A DNA stretch of 5,232 nt from Clostridia bacterium (GTDB lineage: Bacteria; Bacillota; Clostridia; Christensenellales; Borkfalkiaceae). Where the stretch lies: the NCBI GenBank assembly GCA_900770685.1, contig CAAGLC010000010.1:1-5232 (forward strand), in the 5' to 3' direction. A program made the position numbers and the translations under genes. The notes below the pieces were generated by a model. It was not told the origin of the DNA, made no database searches, and saw only the letters and a program-made list of their open reading frames with translations. This document shows positions 1 to 3,942 of the stretch, in pieces. How positions within the stretch are numbered: position 1 is the first letter of the stretch; the number at the start of each line of letters is the position of its first letter.

Positions 1-1
1 C

Positions 2-6
2 GGAGG
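2..6 (+). promoter_or_regulatory. Ribosome binding site of the AllA-like gene
   Basis: A GGAGG core lies 7 bases before the ATG at 14, which is ideal spacing and fixes that start codon. Only 13 bases precede the gene, so no promoter is visible. The gene may be a downstream member of an operon extending to the left. Confidence 0.85.
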
Positions 7-13
7 AAAGAAA

Positions 14-505
14 ATGAAAAAAATTAAAGTTGAACCGCTTTCAAAACAAGCGTTTAGTCCGTTTGGAGAATATTATTCTATTTCCGAACCGGACGGATAT
101 TCGTTAAACGGAACTTTACACCGTTTTTTCCCTGACAGAGTTACCGCCTATCAAGGCAAATTAGTTGGATATTCACCTATCCTCGTTAAAAAACCTGACG
201 TTATGCATATCACTCAGGTTGAATACCACACGACTACGTGTGAAATGATTTTACCACTTAACGACGATATGATTTTACACGTTGCCCCTCCTTCAGCGGG
301 TAAACCCGTTCCAGAATATACTAAGGCTTTCGTAGTTCCTAAAAACACGCTTATTAAAATGAATTCTTGCGTTTGGCACTTAGCACCGTTACCAAAAACC
401 CAACCGGAATTAACGGCGTTAATTATTCTACCTGAGTGCACTTATATGAATGATTGCACCGTCGTTGACCTAAACGAACAAGAACAATTCGTAATTGAAC
501 TCTAA
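14..505 (+). CDS. AllA / ureidoglycolate lyase-like cupin-fold protein
   Basis: A complete 163-residue protein, matching the roughly 160-residue length of AllA. Family knowledge: AllA cleaves (S)-ureidoglycolate to glyoxylate and urea late in allantoin (purine) breakdown, in the cytoplasm. The resemblance runs end to end. The start has the AllA-type pattern of a basic K/V-x-P-L-S opening followed by a phenylalanine and FG near residues 14-18. A central V-E-Y-H segment (His72) is followed by a hydrophobic I-L-P-L strand (79-82), matching E-R-H and F-I-P-M in E. coli AllA. V-W-H (120-122) matches its V-W-H-H, and N-D-C (146-148) with the E-Q-E end matches its C-terminus. There is no signal peptide or membrane segment. 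The fold assignment is fairly secure. The substrate is inferred, because similar small cupins in Bacillota are often annotated this way without tests. The visible neighbours do not support a purine pathway; any operon partners would lie to the left. Confidence 0.75.
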   Translation: MKKIKVEPLSKQAFSPFGEYYSISEPDGYSLNGTLHRFFPDRVTAYQGKLVGYSPILVKKPDVMHITQVEYHTTTCEMILPLNDDMILHVAPPSAGKPVPEYTKAFVVPKNTLIKMNSCVWHLAPLPKTQPELTALIILPECTYMNDCTVVDLNEQEQFVIEL

Positions 506-520
506 AACTTAATTAAATAT

Positions 521-556
521 AAATCGGAAGATCATTTTTTGACCTTCCGATTTTTT
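521..556 (+). terminator. Rho-independent terminator of the AllA-like gene
   Basis: A 9-bp stem (522-530 with 544-552, AATCGGAAG/CTTCCGATT) is extended by an inner TCA/TGA after one mismatch, with a T-rich loop. It runs straight into a T-tract (551-556). It starts 16 bases after the TAA stop. On the other strand only a broken T-rich run follows, so it mainly serves the plus strand. Confidence 0.9.
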
Positions 557-585
557 CTTCTATTTTTTCTTTTTAGCAACATAAT

Positions 586-613
586 AAAAACTCTCCACTA
601 AGGGAGAGTTTTT
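586..613 (-). terminator. Rho-independent terminator of the surface-protein gene
   Basis: An 11-bp perfect stem (586-596 with 603-613) pairs AAAAACTCTCC with GGAGAGTTTTT around a 6-base loop. It begins about 20 bases beyond the minus-strand stop codon. Both arms end in five A/T bases, so the hairpin has a T-tract in either direction. It may also back up the plus-strand terminator just before it, insulating the two convergent genes. Confidence 0.88.
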
Positions 614-633
614 AATTATTTATGAAAATTTAA

Positions 634-2739
634 TTATTTTCTTTTAACGAAGAAAAGTACTACGCCCGCAATTGCAATTACAGCGGCAACGATTGCGATT
701 ACTAATGAAACAGTATTGCTACTTGCAGCATCTGCTTCTGCTTTTTCGATAGCAGCCTGAAGTTCAGAAACCTTGTTGTTTAACATTTCAACGAGTTTTT
801 CGTTAACGTCGTTAGCATCAACCAATTCAGCATCATTTAATACTGCCTCGCAAGCCTTAAGGTCTTGATAAGAAGTAATTAAAGCTTCTGCTTCACTACC
901 ACGGATAACGTTATAGAAAGCGTTAAGAGTGTTCATTAAAGTGTAATCTTGATCGAAGTATAAGCCAGCGTCAACGTTTGCTTTGATAGCAGCTACTGCT
1001 TTGTCGAAATAAATGCTAAATTCATATATTGAATACTTCATATCTAACATATATTTGTTGTTGATTAACTCTTGTTGAGTTTCGTGTAAAGTATCGTACA
1101 TTTCTTTAACTTCGAGTAATTTTTCGATAGTAGTAGGATCTTCTGCAGTGAGTTGAATACTCATAAGACCAGCAATTTCGTTATCGGTTTCAGAAACGTT
1201 TGCTAAGCCTTTATTTAAGATATCAGATAACAATTGAGTTGCACCTTCAGCGTCAACGTATGCTCTTTCATCAGCGGTAAAATCGTTGCTATAGATATCT
1301 GCAAGATCAGCAACTTCTTCAAGATCTAATGACCAAAGATCCGCAACTTGACCTTCGCCAAGTAAAGCTTCAACTCTATCGATCCAAGCATTAACGCCTT
1401 CTAATAATGCGTCGTATGCTTCTCTAGCATCTTCGAGTTCTTGCTTCTTGTCTGCAGGAACGTTGTTCTTATATTCTTCGGTGAGCGCTTCGTAAGCAGT
1501 TTCAGCTGCTACGATTGAATCTTCACAAGCTTGGTTGAGGGCGATAGGATCAACGATAGCGTCGATAAGTGCTACGACTGGATCAACTGCTGCTTTGATT
1601 TCTTCGTATTTAGCGCGAGCATCAACTAAATCTTGATAATTTTCAATGTAGTTGCCGGCTTTAACGTCTGCATCTAATGCGTCGTAAGCGGTTTCTGCTG
1701 CTACGATTTTGTTTAAGCATTCGTCAGTATAAGTAACGTCGCCGATTGCTTCGATTAATTCGATTACGTTAGCGATTTCGTCTTCAACTGCTTCGCAGTA
1801 TGCTAACATTTCCATAAGTTGAGCATATTCCGTAGGATATGCAGTTTGGAAATAGGTTTGAAGATCTGCGTCGATATTTACAAAATTATCGTAAACGTCT
1901 TTCAACGCATAGATTTCTTCACTCTTAGAATAGTAACTTTCTGCTCCGAGAGTTGCGTCTAAGGTTACGTAAAGAGCCGCAACGTCAACTGCAAGTTCAC
2001 TTGCATTTTCTTTGATTGCTGCTAATTCTTCGAGCGCTTGCTCATAAGCGTCGAGATTAGAGATTAATTCACGGTCAGATGCGATAACTGCTTCAACGGC
2101 ATCGGTTGCTTCGTTGATTAAAGTTTCTCTAGAAAGGGTGATTGCTTCGATTCCTTCCCAAACAGCGTCGATTTTTGCTTCTGCGTTAGCGATAGCATCC
2201 CAAGCTGCTTGAAGTAATGCTTCTAAATCAGGGAAGAAAGATTTGTTGTTAGCAGGATCGTCGTACGCAATTCTTTGATCTACTAAGAGTTTAGAATTGG
2301 TGTTTTCCCCTAACGCTTCGTATTTCATTTTAGCAGCGCTTACTCTTGCTTCTTCGTTCTTAACGGAGATTCTCGGAGCGCCTACTTCACGAAGATAAAC
2401 CGAAAGTGAAGCCATTGAAGAATATACGCTAAGCGCATCTCCTGCTACGGCTTGGATTTTAGTCCACTCTTCAACGATAACAGCATCAAGAGAGTCTTTT
2501 TCGGCTTTGGTCATATTATCAAAATATGATTTTGCACTGATAAGATCTTTTTGTACGTCTTCATTGGTGAGGTCTGCATCAGTTACAGAACCGCCTACGA
2601 AGGTCTGAACGATTGCGGTAAATTCAGTAACGTCAGCAGGCGTTGCGAAAGCTTTGGTAGTCGTACCAAAAACTGCAGCGCTTACAAACATTACGCCGAT
2701 TAATGCAAGCGTTAAGACTTTTTTCATTGTCTTTGTCAT
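634..2739 (-). CDS. Secreted, C-terminally membrane-anchored helical repeat surface protein
   Basis: A 701-residue protein with no recognised enzyme motif. Residues 1-32 form a signal peptide: basic MTKTMKK, a hydrophobic core, and an A-F-A cleavage site after residue 32. Residues about 40-640 are acidic, Ala/Glu/Asp/Leu-rich and predicted almost entirely helical. They divide into nine modules of 61-75 residues marked by an A-x-x-x-Y-[DES]-x-[LF]-like position. The clearest pair is residues 325-386 and 388-448 (LI-[DE]-AI ... IVAAETAY-[DE]-AL). Residues 643-673 form a charged, helical stalk, and 676-698 a single transmembrane helix ending in KRK. There is no LPXTG sortase signal, so the protein should stay in the membrane with its body outside. 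Similar helical modules occur in large surface proteins of Bacillota, usually without known function. It could be an adhesin, an envelope spacer or a binding scaffold. The start at 2739 is set by GGAG 7 bases upstream; Met5 would sit too far from it. Its own promoters and terminator mark it as a single-gene transcript. Confidence 0.85.
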   Translation of the reverse strand: MTKTMKKVLTLALIGVMFVSAAVFGTTTKAFATPADVTEFTAIVQTFVGGSVTDADLTNEDVQKDLISAKSYFDNMTKAEKDSLDAVIVEEWTKIQAVAGDALSVYSSMASLSVYLREVGAPRISVKNEEARVSAAKMKYEALGENTNSKLLVDQRIAYDDPANNKSFFPDLEALLQAAWDAIANAEAKIDAVWEGIEAITLSRETLINEATDAVEAVIASDRELISNLDAYEQALEELAAIKENASELAVDVAALYVTLDATLGAESYYSKSEEIYALKDVYDNFVNIDADLQTYFQTAYPTEYAQLMEMLAYCEAVEDEIANVIELIEAIGDVTYTDECLNKIVAAETAYDALDADVKAGNYIENYQDLVDARAKYEEIKAAVDPVVALIDAIVDPIALNQACEDSIVAAETAYEALTEEYKNNVPADKKQELEDAREAYDALLEGVNAWIDRVEALLGEGQVADLWSLDLEEVADLADIYSNDFTADERAYVDAEGATQLLSDILNKGLANVSETDNEIAGLMSIQLTAEDPTTIEKLLEVKEMYDTLHETQQELINNKYMLDMKYSIYEFSIYFDKAVAAIKANVDAGLYFDQDYTLMNTLNAFYNVIRGSEAEALITSYQDLKACEAVLNDAELVDANDVNEKLVEMLNNKVSELQAAIEKAEADAASSNTVSLVIAIVAAVIAIAGVVLFFVKRK
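820..2622 (-). repeat. Nine tandem helical modules in the surface protein
   Basis: Aligning by eye on the aromatic residue that opens the Y-[DES]-x-[LF]-like turn gives positions 72, 140, 215 (Val here), 283, 352, 416, 483, 548 and 609. The spacings are 68, 75, 68, 69, 64, 67, 65 and 61 residues. Each module reads as helix (I/V-x-x-I-x-A), helix (A-x-x-x-Y-x-x-L), short link, and helix (L-x-x-A-x-x-x-Y/L), suggesting a three-helix bundle. Sequence identity outside modules 5 and 6 is low, so the outer boundaries are approximate. Confidence 0.65.
1491..1708 (-). repeat. Near-identical DNA direct repeat within modules 5 and 6
   Basis: Positions 1491-1516 and 1683-1708 match at 24 of 26 bases and are exactly 192 bases (64 codons) apart. 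They encode the shared IVAAETAY core of the two neighbouring modules. Both mismatches leave the protein unchanged in the shared core. This is the best sign in the window of a fairly recent module duplication or of recombination between modules. Confidence 0.8.
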
Positions 2740-2746
2740 AGTTTTT

Positions 2747-2751
2747 CTCCT
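2747..2751 (-). promoter_or_regulatory. Ribosome binding site of the surface-protein gene
   Basis: On the minus strand AGGAG sits 7 bases before the ATG at 2739-2737. It is 19 bases from the in-frame Met5 codon, which decides the start in favour of the longer reading. Confidence 0.85.
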
Positions 2752-2765
2752 TTTTAAACTATTAA

Positions 2766-2792
2766 TTTATCTACTTTATGTAAAAAGATAAA
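2766..2792 (-). other. AT-rich leader hairpin just upstream of the ribosome binding site
   Basis: A 7-bp inverted repeat (TTTATCT 2766-2772 with AGATAAA 2786-2792) encloses a further TTTA/TAAA pairing (2775-2778 with 2781-2784) around a small loop. It lies 14 bases upstream of the AGGAG in the surface-protein mRNA. It has few G-C pairs, so it would be weak and possibly temperature-sensitive. A role in translation control is only a guess. Confidence 0.4.
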
Positions 2793-2804
2793 CCACGTTT
2801 TTTC

Positions 2805-2824
2805 TACCTTTATTTCTAAAGGCA
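2805..2824 (-). other. Leader hairpin with GAAA tetraloop
   Basis: In the minus-strand RNA an 8-bp stem, UGCCUUUA with UAAAGGUA (one G-U pair), closes on a GAAA loop (2816-2813). GNRA tetraloops are well known for stability and tertiary docking. No T-tract follows, so it is not a terminator. It would be transcribed from either upstream promoter. Its function is unknown; mRNA stabilisation or protein binding is possible. Confidence 0.55.
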
Positions 2825-2859
2825 TCTAAAAACGCATTTTAATCTTAAATACCACTATT

Positions 2860-2888
2860 ATTTTATACTAATTATTACGTTTAGTCAA
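2860..2888 (-). promoter_or_regulatory. Candidate second promoter (P2) of the surface-protein gene
   Basis: On the minus strand TTGACT (2888-2883) is followed after 17 bases by TAAAAT (2865-2860). A TATAAA overlaps at 15-base spacing. Initiation would fall near 2853 and give a leader of about 113 nt. It is weaker than P1 and in AT-rich DNA where chance matches are common. Confidence 0.45.
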
Positions 2889-2936
2889 GTGATTTTTGTG
2901 AATAAATTTATCTATCCACTATCCCTATGTTATTAC

Positions 2937-2965
2937 ATTATATAAGAACGGCGTTATATTGTCAA
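2937..2965 (-). promoter_or_regulatory. Perfect-consensus sigma-A promoter (P1) of the surface-protein gene
   Basis: On the minus strand TTGACA (2965-2960) and TATAAT (2942-2937) are separated by exactly 17 bases, so both hexamers and the spacing match the housekeeping consensus. Upstream DNA (about 2966-3000) is AT-rich like an UP element. Initiation near 2930 would give a leader of about 190 nt. The expected result is strong, probably constitutive, transcription unless a repressor binds. Confidence 0.85.
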
Positions 2966-3011
2966 TTATTTTTCAAAATATTATATGATAATTTCTACCA
3001 TTAATGCCGTT
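2947..3011. repeat. Inverted repeat flanking the P1 -35 element
   Basis: AACGGCGTTA (2947-2956), in the P1 spacer, and TAATGCCGTT (3002-3011), upstream of the -35 box, are inverted copies matching at 9 of 10 bases with centres 55 bases apart. This could be a pair of operator sites for a looping regulator. AACG/CGTT words are common in this window, so chance is a real alternative. Confidence 0.3.
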
Positions 3012-3090
3012 TTTTGCCAATATTCGCATCTGAGCCTAAGTAAAAGCCTTTTTTATCCCTTTTCAATTGAACATTTTAGCATACGTGCAT

Positions 3091-3111
3091 CAAACCTTAT
3101 CGTACGGTTTG
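3091..3111 (-). other. Short hairpin downstream of rsmE, not a standard terminator
   Basis: CAAACC (3091-3096) pairs with GGTTTG (3106-3111) around 9 bases, starting only 4 bases after the rsmE stop codon. On the minus strand it is followed by ATGCACG, not a T-tract. It may protect the 3' end of the mRNA or be chance. Confidence 0.35.
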
Positions 3112-3115
3112 CCTT

Positions 3116-3832
3116 TTAGCCAAGTTCACCGAGCGCGTTCATAACGATTGCCGTTAACGCTATCGACGCTGTTTCCGCTCTTAGAATTCTCTTCCCTAAA
3201 TAAACCGTCTTATAACCATTATCTAAGGCTTTTTGGTACTCTTCGTTAGAAAAACCACCTTCGCTCCCCACCACTATAGACGTTGAGCCTTGCAAACTGC
3301 CGTAATCAACTTCGTTCTTCGTTGCAAACTCACACGCAAAGAGTTTGTTTTCGGCTTTTTTTCCTTCTTCTAAAGCCTTTATAAAAGTATCGCAATAAAT
3401 AACTTCCGGCACTTTCGATCTACCACATTGTTTACACGCTTCAACTGCAACGCGTCTTAATCGTTGCAATTTATTTTCGTTCATATACGCCGAACAAAAT
3501 TCGGAGGAGAATACTACTATTCGTTCCACACCTAATTCAGTTGCTTTTTGAACGACCATCTCGGTTTTATCGCCTTTTAAGTACCCGCACACTAAGGTAA
3601 CTTGGCTCTTCGCTTGACAAAGATTGACGCTTTTACTTATTAAAGTAGCGCAAAAATATTTTTTTGCAATTTCGGTGATTTCCGCCAAATATTCTTCGCC
3701 CGTCTGATCGCAAAGATAGATTTTCTCGCCTTTTCTAATACGTAAAACGTTTACGGCGTGCAAAAATTCCTCGCCCTCTACGACGGTATTTTGGCTTACT
3801 TCTAAAACGAAAAATCTCTTAAATCCACTCAT
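3116..3832 (-). CDS. rsmE: 16S rRNA (uracil-1498-N3)-methyltransferase RsmE
   Basis: A 238-residue, full-length member of the RsmE family. RsmE uses S-adenosylmethionine to methylate N3 of U1498 in 16S rRNA, near the decoding centre of the 30S subunit. Residues about 1-70 are the PUA-like RNA-binding part: R-F-F-V near the start, then H25 with V-L-R and K-G-E-K. Residues about 75-238 are the SPOUT knotted methyltransferase: K-G-D-K-x-E (86-91), Q-K-A-T-E-L-G (95-101), E-A-C-K-Q-x-G-R (131-138) and P142. The SAM-pocket loop G-S-E-G-G (189-193) and L-G-K-R-I-L-R-A-E-T-A (212-222) follow. The family normally reads G-P-E-G-G, so Ser190 is an unusual substitution. The start is supported by AGGA 5 bases upstream and GAGG slightly further away. 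The gene has its own promoter. In many Bacillota it follows prmA or dnaJ, but here gatB lies upstream. Confidence 0.95.
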   Translation of the reverse strand: MSGFKRFFVLEVSQNTVVEGEEFLHAVNVLRIRKGEKIYLCDQTGEEYLAEITEIAKKYFCATLISKSVNLCQAKSQVTLVCGYLKGDKTEMVVQKATELGVERIVVFSSEFCSAYMNENKLQRLRRVAVEACKQCGRSKVPEVIYCDTFIKALEEGKKAENKLFACEFATKNEVDYGSLQGSTSIVVGSEGGFSNEEYQKALDNGYKTVYLGKRILRAETASIALTAIVMNALGELG

Positions 3833-3837
3833 TTTTT

Positions 3838-3847
3838 TCCTTTCCTC
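3838..3847 (-). promoter_or_regulatory. Ribosome binding site of rsmE
   Basis: On the minus strand GAGGAAAGGA precedes the ATG at 3832. AGGA lies 5 bases away and GAGG 11 bases away, so either can serve and both support the start. Confidence 0.75.
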
Positions 3848-3855
3848 AGGGTCTT

Positions 3856-3884
3856 ATTATACTCTATTTTTTTAATATTTTCAA
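3856..3884 (-). promoter_or_regulatory. Sigma-A promoter of rsmE
   Basis: On the minus strand TTGAAA (3884-3879) is followed after 17 bases by a perfect TATAAT (3861-3856). Initiation near 3849 would give a leader of only about 17 nt that still contains the ribosome binding site. It lies beyond the gatB terminator, so rsmE is probably transcribed separately from gatB. Confidence 0.8.
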
Positions 3885-3907
3885 TAGATTAGCCACTCAA
3901 AACAACT

Positions 3908-3936
3908 AAAAATCCTCTAACCACGCGGTTAGAGGA
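3908..3936 (-). terminator. Rho-independent terminator of gatB
   Basis: A perfect 10-bp stem (TCCTCTAACC 3913-3922 with GGTTAGAGGA 3927-3936) has a 4-base loop and, on the minus strand, a T5 tract (3912-3908). It begins 6 bases after the gatB stop codon. The plus strand also has a T-run just beyond the stem, so it can act both ways. Confidence 0.92.
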
Positions 3937-3942
3937 CCTTTT

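Larger units (their letters stand above)
2740..3115. other. 376-base intergenic region between rsmE and the surface-protein gene
   Basis: No credible gene lies here. The region is strongly AT-rich. Reading in the minus direction from rsmE it holds a short hairpin without a T-tract (3111-3091), a perfect TTCAATTGAA palindrome (3062-3071), and one arm of an inverted repeat (3002-3011). Next come an AT-rich UP-like stretch (about 2966-3000), two candidate promoters (2965-2937 and 2888-2860), two leader hairpins (2824-2805 and 2792-2766), and the ribosome binding site. Confidence 0.7.

Noticed and set aside
214..441. Minus-strand 75-codon open frame opposite the AllA-like gene
   Set aside because: It lies wholly antisense to a recognisable gene and has no supporting start signals.
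2725..2727. Met5 (M-K-K) as the start of the surface protein
   Set aside because: It would place the AGGAG 19 bases away, while Met1 has a 7-base spacing. Both starts leave a working signal peptide.
2973..3029. Minus-strand 18-codon open frame upstream of P1
   Set aside because: It has only a weak AGG upstream, no promoter is evident, and its length is within chance.
3028..3056. AAGCCT/GGCTT-type element followed by T-run near 3045-3056 as a terminator
   Set aside because: The GCCT copies are direct rather than inverted, so no stem forms apart from a few A/T pairs. The T-run is on the strand with no gene to terminate.
2740..3115. A known riboswitch or T-box in the long leader
   Set aside because: I could not find a T-box sequence, an SAM or purine core, or any terminator/antiterminator pair; only simple hairpins are visible.
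2985..3119. Plus-strand 44-codon open frame in the intergenic region
   Set aside because: It has no ribosome binding site, its composition looks like the AT-rich intergenic DNA, and it runs into the end of rsmE.
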